NCBI RefSeq assembly: GCF_000380335.1
Contig: NC_021149.1
Location: 1,674,001 to 1,738,000 of the forward strand
From: Azotobacter vinelandii CA
Lineage (GTDB): Bacteria; Pseudomonadota; Gammaproteobacteria; Pseudomonadales; Pseudomonadaceae
Length of the DNA: 64,000 nt
Direction: 5' to 3'
In this document: positions 10,025 through 16,560 of the stretch, in pieces
Numbering within the stretch: the first letter of the stretch is position 1
How the letters are laid out: each line of letters starts with the position of its first letter
Made by a program: the position numbers and the translations under genes
Notes under the pieces: model-generated
The model's database searches: none
Seen by the model: the letters and a program-made list of their open reading frames with translations, nothing else
What the model was told of the DNA's origin: nothing

Positions 10025-10235
10025 GGCGTGCCCCCTGTTCTTCCAAGGTGGTCACGGCCGCAGCCTTACTACATGCCAGTACCTTCTTTACCGCTCCGGT
10101 GCGTACGATGGGACTCCAGTTCTCGTCTTGCAGGTGAACGGTCACGGTGTCGCCCACGTTGGCCGGGCGATCTGCGCGGCCTACAGTGCTGTCGGTCAGC
10201 AGCACGACCGAGCCGTAATTCATCAGAACGATCAT
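10017..10235 (-). CDS. Hypothetical small beta-rich protein
   Basis: 72 aa with alternating hydrophobics and VGDTVTVHLQDENW, which suggests a small beta barrel. A second in-frame Met four codons in could be the true start. The reading frame fits the overlap pattern of the operon (4 nt upstream, 8 nt downstream). Function unknown. Confidence 0.5.
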   Translation of the reverse strand: MIVLMNYGSVVLLTDSTVGRADRPANVGDTVTVHLQDENWSPIVRTGAVKKVLACSKAAAVTTLEEQGARHA

Positions 10236-10489
10236 TGCGCACCCCCTACGGCTTTCAGTTGGCGGCGTAGGGTGCCGGATTGCGTTTCCAGGTAGTTCGC
10301 GCAGTCATCGGCCAGGTATTGCCCGAGGCTGGCCAGATCGGCCACGTTGCGTCCGTGGTTGTGCCTGGCGTCGAGCCGGATGGCGATGAGCAGGGCAGAA
10401 AGCCACTTCGATTGCTCCTGGCCATAGCCAACCGCTTCGAGGGCTTCGTCTGCGATGTCGTTGGCGGTGCGGGTGACGGTCTGGTTCAT
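10232..10489 (-). CDS. Hypothetical small protein
   Basis: 85 aa, predicted helical (NDIADEALEAVGYGQEQSKW, LIAIRLDARHNHGRNVADL). Not recognised. The ATGA overlap with the upstream gene and the 4-nt overlap with the downstream gene support it as coding. Confidence 0.55.
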   Translation of the reverse strand: MNQTVTRTANDIADEALEAVGYGQEQSKWLSALLIAIRLDARHNHGRNVADLASLGQYLADDCANYLETQSGTLRRQLKAVGGAQ

Positions 10490-10794
10490 GCCTCACCCCC
10501 TGCGGCTTCCAGGGCCGCCAGGGCGTGGATGTGGCGCAGATGGTCGGGCAGGTTCAGGGCATCGATGCGGACGGACTGGCCGGACTTGATCCAGGACAGC
10601 GCGGTGCGAGGGTTGCGGGTCGGCGTGGCGTTTGCCTTGGCTTCCAGGGCGCGGGCCTTGGCCATGTGATCGTTGTAGCGCTTGAGGCGGATGGATAGGG
10701 AAGAGTTTGCACGGAGGGCGGCGAGGGCCATGGCGCGATGCGCGGCGGCGCGTTGCCGGAGTGCGGACGGATTGAGGGCGGGGTCGTGCTTCAT
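10486..10794 (-). CDS. First gene of satellite operon, hypothetical basic protein
   Basis: 102 aa, basic (RQRAAAHRAMALAALRAN, LKRYNDHMAKARALEAKA), helical and possibly nucleic-acid binding. It is the first coding gene behind the structured leader (10795-11037). Its ribosome-binding site GGAGC (10803-10807 on the complement) can pair with GCTCC 11 nt upstream, so initiation may be controlled by RNA structure. It overlaps the next gene by 4 nt. Function not recognised. Confidence 0.6.
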   Translation of the reverse strand: MKHDPALNPSALRQRAAAHRAMALAALRANSSLSIRLKRYNDHMAKARALEAKANATPTRNPRTALSWIKSGQSVRIDALNLPDHLRHIHALAALEAAGGEA

Positions 10795-10830
10795 GGGGTG
10801 GTGCTCCGTGTGTGTTGTGGAGCCGCCCCC

Positions 10831-10848
10831 GACCGTCGCCAAACGGTC
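10831..10848 (-). promoter_or_regulatory. Hairpin A, target-like loop TTGGCG
   Basis: GACCGT pairs with ACGGTC around a six-base loop. The loop reads TTGGCG on the minus strand, exactly complementary to CGCCAA in the cloverleaf RNA. It lies between the cloverleaf and the start codon of the first operon gene. Confidence 0.55.
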
Positions 10849-10854
10849 ATTGGA

Positions 10855-10929
10855 GGCGACTGTGCGCAGGTTGGCGAACCGGGACACACGGAACCCGGCA
10901 GACCTTTCGGTCTCCCGCGCACAGCCGCC
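10855..10929 (-). ncRNA. Cloverleaf RNA resembling C4/CI antisense RNA
   Basis: On the minus strand a 13-bp outer stem (10917-10929 with 10855-10867, one G-T wobble) encloses three hairpins. They are AGACC-GAAA-GGTCT (a GNRA tetraloop only in this orientation), a GGG/CCC hairpin, and GGTT-CGCC-AACC. The loop sequence CGCCAA of the last hairpin is complementary to TTGGCG, which forms the loops of two flanking hairpins (10831-10848 and 11002-11017). This matches the known logic of phage P1/P4 C4 (CI) RNA, which pairs with its own transcript to cause early termination. The family assignment is from memory of the fold. Confidence 0.6.
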
Positions 10930-10950
10930 ATGACAGGACATTGCGGGCAC

Positions 10951-10983
10951 AAAAAAAGCGCCGGCAATGGTCTTGGTGGCGCT
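10951..10983 (-). terminator. Attenuator-like terminator in satellite leader
   Basis: On the minus strand AGCGCC pairs with GGCGCT across a 15-nt loop and is followed by seven T (complement of 10951-10957). It lies between the promoter and the operon, so it would stop most transcripts unless anti-terminated. Confidence 0.6.
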
Positions 10984-11001
10984 GGTGCGCCGTGTAGTCT
11001 T

Positions 11002-11017
11002 CGGGTCGCCAAACCCG
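11002..11017 (-). promoter_or_regulatory. Hairpin B, second copy of the TTGGCG loop
   Basis: CGGGT pairs with ACCCG around the same loop sequence as hairpin A. It sits near the 5' end of the leader, upstream of the terminator hairpin, where pairing with the cloverleaf could decide between termination and read-through. Confidence 0.5.
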
Positions 11018-11043
11018 GCCACGGGATTGACCGTGACGGGCGA

Positions 11044-11072
11044 ACCATAGCGCCGGCTGCTGGTCGGGTCAA
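11044..11072 (-). promoter_or_regulatory. Sigma-70-type promoter of the satellite operon
   Basis: Minus strand: TTGACC (11072-11067), 17-nt spacer, TATGGT (11049-11044). Good spacing and consensus. The predicted transcript starts near 11037 and includes hairpin B, the terminator, the cloverleaf RNA and hairpin A. Confidence 0.6.
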
Positions 11073-11100
11073 TACTCGGGCAATAAAATGCATATGGAGT

Positions 11101-11129
11101 TTGCTGGTTTTTCCGGCAAATAACATATA
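11101..11129 (+). promoter_or_regulatory. Putative promoter of brnTA
   Basis: TTGCTG, 17-nt spacer, CATATA, 11 nt before the brnT start. AT-rich surroundings. Divergent from the satellite-operon promoter about 30 nt away, so BrnA binding here could affect both. Confidence 0.4.
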
Positions 11130-11139
11130 CATTAAGATC

Positions 11140-11418
11140 ATGATTACTTTCAGCCCTGCCAAGCGCGCCGCCAATCTCCGTAAGCACGGGCTGGATTTGG
11201 TCATTGCCGAGGAAGTGCTGGCCGGTTTCACGATCTCCCGCGAAGACACGCGGGAAGCCTACGGTGAACCCCGCCTGCAAACGCTTGGCGTCTACCGGGG
11301 CCTTGTGGTTGTGGTGGTGGTTCACACTCCACGCGGTGAGGCCGATCACATCATCAGTATCCGCAAGGCAGACACGCATGAAGCGCGCTACTACTGGCAA
11401 CACCACCCCGGTGAGTGA
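11140..11418 (+). CDS. brnT: BrnT family type II toxin
   Basis: 92 aa, typical BrnT length and pattern. It starts with a FSPAKRAANLRKHGLD segment (the usual NxxKHG region), then ISREDTREAYGEPR, a hydrophobic strand, and the C-terminal ISIRKADTHEARYY motif that carries conserved Arg and Tyr. BrnT is a RelE-fold ribonuclease that blocks translation and is neutralised by BrnA. The ATG at 11140 is preferred over long upstream extensions because the domain begins there. It overlaps brnA by 41 nt. Confidence 0.88.
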   Translation: MITFSPAKRAANLRKHGLDLVIAEEVLAGFTISREDTREAYGEPRLQTLGVYRGLVVVVVVHTPRGEADHIISIRKADTHEARYYWQHHPGE

Positions 11419-11704
11419 CCGGGAAGATCGCACAGACCTGAACCGTGTGCAGGCACTGGCGGATGACGATATTGCAGCGGACCGCGACAACCCGCGCACC
11501 ACGCCCGATGACTGGGCCGGGGCCGTGATGAAGCGGGGCGATATGGTGCTGGGCCGTACCCCAGGGCGGCGCGGCCCCGGCAGGAAGCCGGCGAAGGTGG
11601 CGATACAACTGCGCCTGCCGCCGGACGTGCTGGAACGCTGGAAAGCCACGGGGCCGGGCTGGCAGACACGCATGGCTGAAGACCTGGCAAAGCATGCGCC
11701 TTGA
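11378..11704 (+). CDS. brnA: BrnA family antitoxin
   Basis: 108 aa. The C-terminal ribbon-helix-helix module (DUF4415) is recognisable: RKPAKVAIQLRLPPDVLERW and then ATGPGWQTRM. The N-terminal half is charged and probably binds BrnT. It is expected to repress its own promoter as a BrnA dimer or BrnTA complex. The start is inside brnT, which is normal for this family. Confidence 0.88.
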   Translation: MKRATTGNTTPVSDREDRTDLNRVQALADDDIAADRDNPRTTPDDWAGAVMKRGDMVLGRTPGRRGPGRKPAKVAIQLRLPPDVLERWKATGPGWQTRMAEDLAKHAP

Positions 11705-11746
11705 GCCTTCATGGTGCCGCCCCCTACCTGAAAGAGGCAATCGAAC

Positions 11747-12001
11747 ATGGATAAGGAAATGGAGCGGTTCCAGGCCGATCTGCTGGAGTCCGTCCGGCAG
11801 ATGAAAGCCGCCAGGCTGCGCGACCGCGCACGCCTGCGAGGCCGGTATCCCGAAAGCCGGAAAATACCCATCCTGCTGACACTCTCGACCGATGTTCTGT
11901 GCTCCTTCAGGGCGTCTGGCCCCGGCTGGCAAACCAGGATGGATGCTGCCCTGGCGGACTGGCTGAAAGAGCACGATCCCGAGGAGCTGAAAAGAGCCTG
12001 A
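11747..12001 (+). CDS. Second BrnA-like (DUF4415) protein without its own toxin
   Basis: 84 aa. The C-terminal half repeats the BrnA module: KIPILLTLSTDVLCSFR, then ASGPGWQTRMDAALADWL. The N-terminal half (MDKEMERFQADLLESVRQM) is helical. It lies 42 nt after brnA with a GAAAGAGG ribosome-binding site. No second brnT is seen, so it may be an orphan antitoxin, perhaps able to neutralise BrnT toxins of other elements, or a transcription regulator. A strong terminator follows. Confidence 0.75.
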   Translation: MDKEMERFQADLLESVRQMKAARLRDRARLRGRYPESRKIPILLTLSTDVLCSFRASGPGWQTRMDAALADWLKEHDPEELKRA

Positions 12002-12052
12002 TGGTCCGGGCACGTGTTATACTTCGACGGCTTTTCGATTGTGTTGGATATG

Positions 12053-12095
12053 GCCCTGGCAGCGGTTCCGCGCTTGCCGGGGCTTTTTGCTTTTT
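12053..12095 (+). terminator. Terminator after the brnTA-brnA2 cluster
   Basis: The stem GCCCTGGCA (12053-12061) pairs with TTGCCGGGGC (12074-12083) with one wobble, followed by TTTTTGCTTTTT. Confidence 0.75.
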
Positions 12096-12167
12096 GCGGC
12101 ATGAGTGATCCTTACACCCGGCGCAAGGCCGGGCGTCCTGTCAGATTGAGCGATAGGGGTTGGCGGG

Positions 12168-12389
12168 TTAGCAGTCGGCCAGGATATAGCCTTCCGGCCC
12201 GGTGTTGCTGAAGTGCTGGGCGACGCCCGAGCCGGCGGCGTGCATGGCCATGGATGCGGTGACGTGACCCCGGAATACCTTTTCGCCCGGCTTCTTGCTG
12301 GCGGCCAGTACGGCGGCCTCGATGTTTACGATGTCTTCCATGGTCAATTTCACCGTCTGGCGGCCAATGGTGATTTCGAACTCGTTCAT
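12168..12389 (-). CDS. Hypothetical small satellite protein
   Basis: 73 aa. A beta start (FEITIGRQTVKLTMEDI) and helix (NIEAAVLAASKKPGE) precede a Gly/Ala-rich end. Not recognised. The start overlaps the upstream AlpA-type gene by 4 nt and it is the last gene of the ogr-alpA transcription unit. Confidence 0.6.
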   Translation of the reverse strand: MNEFEITIGRQTVKLTMEDIVNIEAAVLAASKKPGEKVFRGHVTASMAMHAAGSGVAQHFSNTGPEGYILADC

Positions 12390-12673
12390 GCTGTTTTTCC
12401 CGGCTGGGTTGTGGGGTTGGTTTTGCGTTGCGCCCGGTTGCGGGCGCGGTCTGTCAGGCGGTCGGCAATCCACTGATCCACCTCGGCTTCGAGCCAGGCC
12501 ACGCTGTTGCGGCCTATCGGCACCGGAGCGGGAAAGGTGCCGGCGCGGATCGCCGCGTAGATCGCCTGTTTGCTCTTTCCGGTTTTGCTCTCGACGTCGG
12601 GCAAGCGCAGCAGGCGATTGCCGAGCGCTATCCGCTCGATCGGCTTGAAGGGCGTCTGGCTGGCCTTGCTCAT
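12386..12673 (-). CDS. AlpA family DNA-binding regulator (second copy)
   Basis: 95 aa. MerR-like winged helix of the AlpA/excisionase group: LLRLPDVESKTGKSKQAIY then AGTFPAPVPIGRNSVAWLEAEV. The short tail is basic. AlpA proteins control integrase and excision functions in satellites and prophages. Two adjacent AlpA genes are joined by 4-nt overlaps, which suggests paired regulators or a heterodimer. With no integrase in this element, their target may be on another element or lost. Confidence 0.8.
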   Translation of the reverse strand: MSKASQTPFKPIERIALGNRLLRLPDVESKTGKSKQAIYAAIRAGTFPAPVPIGRNSVAWLEAEVDQWIADRLTDRARNRAQRKTNPTTQPGKTA

Positions 12674-12903
12674 GCCATGCCCTCCCGCGCCTTGATCCGC
12701 CGGTTGATCCATTCCTGCACCTCGCTCAACACGAACGCGACCGGAGCGTTACGGGCCGGGCTGTCGCTCAGCTTGACCGGGCGCGGAAAGGTCGGGTCGC
12801 GGCTGATCGTCTTGTAAATGGTCGGCCGGGCGAGTCCGGTCATCTCTTGCACTTCCCGCATGCGCACCAGGGCGAGCGGGGCGCCGTTGCCTTGCTGGGT
12901 CAT
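12670..12903 (-). CDS. AlpA family phage regulatory protein (first copy)
   Basis: 77 aa, the usual AlpA size. It carries LVRMREVQEMTGLARPTIYK followed by DPTFPRPVKLS and FVLSEVQEWI, the complete AlpA signature. Overlaps its neighbours by 4 nt on each side. Likely a transcription activator of element mobility genes, by family. Confidence 0.85.
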   Translation of the reverse strand: MTQQGNGAPLALVRMREVQEMTGLARPTIYKTISRDPTFPRPVKLSDSPARNAPVAFVLSEVQEWINRRIKAREGMA

Positions 12904-13217
12904 TGCATGTCCTCCGGCTGGCCGGTCGGGCTGGGCGATTCGTCGAGCAGCCCGATTTCTTCCAGCCAGTTGCGCCGGGCGGCGGTGGGGGCGTAGGGCA
13001 GGGCGATGGACGGATTCGGATCGGCCGGCGGGCTCAGGCGGTGCGTGATTTCATCGCAACCGACGAAAGTCGCGCCGCAGTCCGGGTTTTTGCAAATCAG
13101 CATCGTCTCCGAGTACAGCGGGTGAAGCCTTTCGGACGTCCGCTTTACCAGCGCGGCGCCACAGTCGGGGCAGGGGCGTTTGCCTTTCTTGATGGGGAGT
13201 TTGGTTGCGATACGCAC
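12900..13217 (-). CDS. Ogr/Delta-like zinc finger transcription factor
   Basis: 105 aa, GTG start at 13217 with GAGG upstream. The first 60 residues match the Ogr/Delta family: CPDCGAALVKRTSERLHPLY, then ICKNPDCGATFVG and EITHRLSPPADPN. In P2/P4 these activate late phage promoters, so this protein probably links the satellite to a helper phage. The C-terminal 40 residues are extra. It heads the unit that continues with the two AlpA genes. Confidence 0.85.
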   Translation of the reverse strand: MRIATKLPIKKGKRPCPDCGAALVKRTSERLHPLYSETMLICKNPDCGATFVGCDEITHRLSPPADPNPSIALPYAPTAARRNWLEEIGLLDESPSPTGQPEDMQ

Positions 13218-13439
13218 GTTTGCCGGTCCTCAACTTCGGTACGGGCCAATACTCCTTGTTACTGCTCGGTACCGAAACGAGCACTGCCTGTAGCGTGGCG
13301 CACTACAACCATCGGAGAAGATCGAATCAATCAAAAATCCTTGATCTACATAGGATTACGGGCATTTTTCGTTGCCTGCATTTTATGAGTGTTTGAGTAT
13401 GTGCCCCGCGCAGCAGGTGAACCGCACAGAGGACTATGC

Positions 13440-13616
13440 ATGAAAGATGCTTCTGCACCGCCGAGGGCGGCATCGCCCGGCAAAGGCGAAACCGTAAGGG
13501 TGAACTTCGATATGGATAGAGCCCTGCACGCACGGCTGAAGACCTATGCGGTCAGGAATGGGAAGACGGTGAAGGAGCTGTTGGCCGAGTATGTCAACAG
13601 CCTTCCAGATGCATAG
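13440..13616 (+). CDS. Small ribbon-helix-helix protein (ParG-like)
   Basis: 58 aa. After a disordered start, VRVNFDMDRALHARLKTYAV and GKTVKELLAEYV form a ribbon-helix-helix fold, as in ParG-type partition repressors and antitoxins. The ATG at 13440 follows CAGAGGAC at good spacing. The end overlaps the next gene, whose own C-terminus carries a second copy of the same fold. Probably a DNA-binding regulator. Confidence 0.75.
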   Translation: MKDASAPPRAASPGKGETVRVNFDMDRALHARLKTYAVRNGKTVKELLAEYVNSLPDA

Positions 13617-14463
13617 GCTTCCAGGAAATCTCGGGGGGCCGCGCGCGCTGAAAAAGGGTAATTTTCGTGTTGCTGCCGTGACGCCGCCGGTTGAAGTATC
13701 CGCAGGGCCGCGTAGCCCGAGAAACTGGCTTTGCCCCGATTGCTACGGAAGGCTCATTCGGCGGACCAGCAAACAGGAAAGCAGCTTGGTTCGCAAAATC
13801 ACGTACCACTGCAAAAATCCGGAATGCGGCTCGAAATTTCTTGGCCGCGAGAAGATCGACTATCGGCTGGCCGGGCCAGGCATTCCAGAAATGCGGGTGC
13901 CGCGTAGTCCGAGAAACGGGCTTTGCCCACATTGCTCATCCCCGGTCCGGAAACGGGCCATTGAATGGAAAAGCCTCTGGTTTCGAACAATCACTTACCA
14001 GTGCCAAGCATTCGGGTGCGGCGCGTCATTTTTGGGCCACGAGGAAATTATCGAGCGATTGTCCGGCCCATTTGTGGCAAATCCGATTTCTGAGCTGATG
14101 CGCTGGCCGGGATATGAGCATCTTGAATGGACGAAGCCAGGCGAGGTGCCCACAAAGGGGATTTGCCCGCGGTGCAAAAGCCCGCTCGTGGCAACGTGCA
14201 TGCCGACAAAAGACCCGCTGCTGTGGTCTCTGCATGTCGAATGCACCTATAGCCGGTGTCGGTGGCGCGCATCCGGCCCGGTGGCTGTAGCCGAGGAGGA
14301 TGCAGAAAGCCAAGCGCACAAGGGCGGCCCCGTGAGAGTGAATTTCGAAATCGACCAGGCTGCACACGCGAAGTTGAAGGCCAATGCCGCCAAGCAGGGC
14401 AAGACAATCCGAGCGCTGCTGACGGCATACGCAAAAAGCCTGTTGGCGGATAAAAAAGCGTAG
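13591..14463 (+). CDS. Fusion of three Ogr/Delta-like zinc fingers and a ribbon-helix-helix domain
   Basis: 290 aa. Three zinc modules follow each other: LCPDCYGRLIRRTS..CKNPECGSKFLG (about 46-88), LCPHCSSPVRKRA..CQAFGCGASFLG (about 110-150), and ICPRCKSPLVA..CTYSRCRWRASG (about 190-230). Residues 248-285 form a ribbon-helix-helix (VRVNFEIDQAAHAKLKANAA) nearly like that of the gene before it. P4 Delta is a fusion of two Ogr units; three plus a second DNA-binding fold is not an arrangement I know. The start may instead be the GTG at 13678, since the first 30 residues look unstructured. Confidence 0.75.
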   Translation: MSTAFQMHRLPGNLGGPRALKKGNFRVAAVTPPVEVSAGPRSPRNWLCPDCYGRLIRRTSKQESSLVRKITYHCKNPECGSKFLGREKIDYRLAGPGIPEMRVPRSPRNGLCPHCSSPVRKRAIEWKSLWFRTITYQCQAFGCGASFLGHEEIIERLSGPFVANPISELMRWPGYEHLEWTKPGEVPTKGICPRCKSPLVATCMPTKDPLLWSLHVECTYSRCRWRASGPVAVAEEDAESQAHKGGPVRVNFEIDQAAHAKLKANAAKQGKTIRALLTAYAKSLLADKKA

Positions 14464-14641
14464 CCGGCTTGAGCATCGCGCAACCGGCCACAGTAGCCAA
14501 TACCTAGCTGCGGCACTGCGGGAGGACATGCGCACTGACGATGTGCCATGTCTTCAACCGACCCGCCGTAACAGGCAGAAATCGGCCAAAGCGGACGTTT
14601 AAAGCAGGGAAATAAATCTGCCCCCCTATTTCGAATAGCCA

Positions 14642-15526
14642 CTACTCCTTGGCTCGAAGCGCAGCAATATTCATCTCCCGACGCCGAGTATCTACCTCGC
14701 TCACGATTTTCTCAAAAAGCTTTGTCAATTCACCGTGATCCGGCGTTTTCTTGTACGGAACTATAAATATCCGCCGAAGCTCTTTGTTTATTTGGACAAA
14801 TGCTTCAGACTGGTTGCCCGCTAAAAATATATAATGTGGGCGTGCTTGGGGTAGGCGGTGAGCGTAATTTTCAATTATCTGTGAAATGGCCGGATCTGCA
14901 AGCGAGAATCCGACAAAAATCACAGTGTGTGTTAAAAGGATAGTTTCAATAAATTTGGAGTATGCCCAATTCCCATAGGCTTTGTCTGAATATTCTTTTT
15001 TTGTAAAGATCATGCTGCCAAGATCATCAATTGATCCGTGAATTTTTATTATGTATTCATCGGAATCTCTGAAGGCATGAAGGGCATTGGAATCTAATCG
15101 CTTGAGAATTTTTGGGTTATGGGTTGAGTCTGAGTTAACTTCATCCCAAGCCTTTTCTAAGAATAAATCAAAATTTGTTGTTAAGATTATTCTCTGTTTT
15201 AGCTGCATAATCAGTTTTTGGAGAGCGCTGGGCTGCGCGCGCTGGTTGTATTCGGCAGTGAGAGCTGCCTCCCATGCTTTATCACCCATGCCTCGGCTGA
15301 TTAGCTCGCATGCCATCAGATAGTCGGCATTCTTGATTAGCTCGTGGGCCTGCTTTTTAATGGCACGGTCAGTTAGCTTTTCCGCATTTTCTTTCAGGAA
15401 CGCGTCCCAAACTTTGAGCCTTCCGCCGCTGCGAGTGGTTACGCCTGCGCTGACCCCTGCTCCAACAAAGATTACTGTACGCCGTTCAGCCAGATCATTT
15501 ATAAGGTCGGGATTGATGACAGTCAT
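14642..15526 (-). CDS. SIR2-family protein (predicted NAD-hydrolysing defence effector)
   Basis: 294 aa. SIR2 Rossmann motifs are present: VIFVGAGVSAG (residues 18-28), ILTTNFD in the middle, IIKIHGSID with the catalytic His, and IFVGFSLADPAI. There is no transmembrane segment and no added domain. SIR2 proteins of this size act in phage defence by degrading NAD (for example in Thoeris, DSR and SIR2-HerA systems). The start overlaps the stop of the ParA gene by 4 nt, so the two are translated together. The DNA is much AT-richer than the chromosome. Confidence 0.8.
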   Translation of the reverse strand: MTVINPDLINDLAERRTVIFVGAGVSAGVTTRSGGRLKVWDAFLKENAEKLTDRAIKKQAHELIKNADYLMACELISRGMGDKAWEAALTAEYNQRAQPSALQKLIMQLKQRIILTTNFDLFLEKAWDEVNSDSTHNPKILKRLDSNALHAFRDSDEYIIKIHGSIDDLGSMIFTKKEYSDKAYGNWAYSKFIETILLTHTVIFVGFSLADPAISQIIENYAHRLPQARPHYIFLAGNQSEAFVQINKELRRIFIVPYKKTPDHGELTKLFEKIVSEVDTRRREMNIAALRAKE

Positions 15527-16560
15527 TTTGAGTCTGCCACCAATTCAATATTTTCAAAAAACCTTAACGCTAATGCTTGATAGATTTCCCTTGCTTGTTT
15601 TCTAGAAACTGTGAAGCTCCCTTTCGCTTTAACGCTAATCATGGGTTGGTGCAGCGTTTGAGACTTCGGAGCAAGGCTGGCTAGATGCTTGATCTCCCCT
15701 AGGTGGGGATTCATGCTTGACGGATAGAAAACATTTAACTGCTGCTTCACTACCGCTGGTAGTTTTTTACTAATCTCCTCATATGCTTCTACAATTCTCG
15801 CGCTACCGTCGCGGCTACGCTCTTTATGTTGTTGCGTGACATAGCCTAAAAACTTTAAATTCTTCTTGGAAAAGTTAGGGACTTCCGATGGGAATTCCGA
15901 GTTGGATAAGCCGTATGCCAAATCTTTTTCCCAGAGCTTGACTGCCTCGCTAATATTTTTTAGCGCCCAGCTTGAAAATATATCAATTGCCATAGGGACG
16001 ACAAAATAATCTACGGAGAGCAATATTGCTCGGTTAATCGCCCCAAGGGATGGCCCCATATCGAAAAATATATAATCGTAATTTTTCCGAGCTTGAAGGA
16101 TTACGTTGTGGAATACGAGCGTAGTTCTAAGTCCTCTAATTCCACCAGCTTTCGCCTCTCGCCAATCTTGGGCGAGTAAGTCTTCGTGTAAAGCTAGGCG
16201 TGGATCGCCAATGATAACATCAACGCCGAATTCATCTGCGCGTCTGATTGGTAGGCTTGTGTTATATCCTTTGCCTAAGGATAGAGGGCGAACTACGCTG
16301 AATATTGTCTCGGGCTCAGTGGGCTTTTGGGGGTCGATGCTATAGTACGCAGTTATAAATTCGTCTTCAGGTAAGACATACTGGCTCAGGTTGCACTGTG
16401 GGTCGGCATCTATGAGCAGAACTTTCTTGTTATGATTCAAAGAAAGCTCGGCGGCTAGGTTAGCTACCAAAGTAGTTTTTCCAACTCCTCCTTTATTATT
16501 GAAGAAGCATATTGTTTTGGCTTCTTGAGCAGTTTTTTGCCGCTGAGCAGGCTTTGCCAT
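15523..16560 (-). CDS. ParA-family ATPase paired with SIR2
   Basis: 345 aa. It has the deviant Walker A motif KGGVGKTT (residues 23-30) with the signature Lys, a LLIDADPQCNLSQ switch, and YDYIFFDMGPSLGAINRA as Walker B. The C-terminal third (KKLPAVVKQQLNVFY and after) is not typical of plasmid ParA. No ParB or centromere-like site is seen, so partition is unlikely; a regulatory or sensor ATPase for the SIR2 effector is the likelier role. Start: ATG with a CTAAGGAC box. AT-rich codon use like its partner. Confidence 0.8.
   Translation of the reverse strand: MAKPAQRQKTAQEAKTICFFNNKGGVGKTTLVANLAAELSLNHNKKVLLIDADPQCNLSQYVLPEDEFITAYYSIDPQKPTEPETIFSVVRPLSLGKGYNTSLPIRRADEFGVDVIIGDPRLALHEDLLAQDWREAKAGGIRGLRTTLVFHNVILQARKNYDYIFFDMGPSLGAINRAILLSVDYFVVPMAIDIFSSWALKNISEAVKLWEKDLAYGLSNSEFPSEVPNFSKKNLKFLGYVTQQHKERSRDGSARIVEAYEEISKKLPAVVKQQLNVFYPSSMNPHLGEIKHLASLAPKSQTLHQPMISVKAKGSFTVSRKQAREIYQALALRFFENIELVADSK

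Noticed and set aside
15523-16560. Plasmid-type partition locus
   Set aside because: ParA motifs are present, but there is no ParB and no centromere repeats next to it, and the partner is a SIR2 protein.
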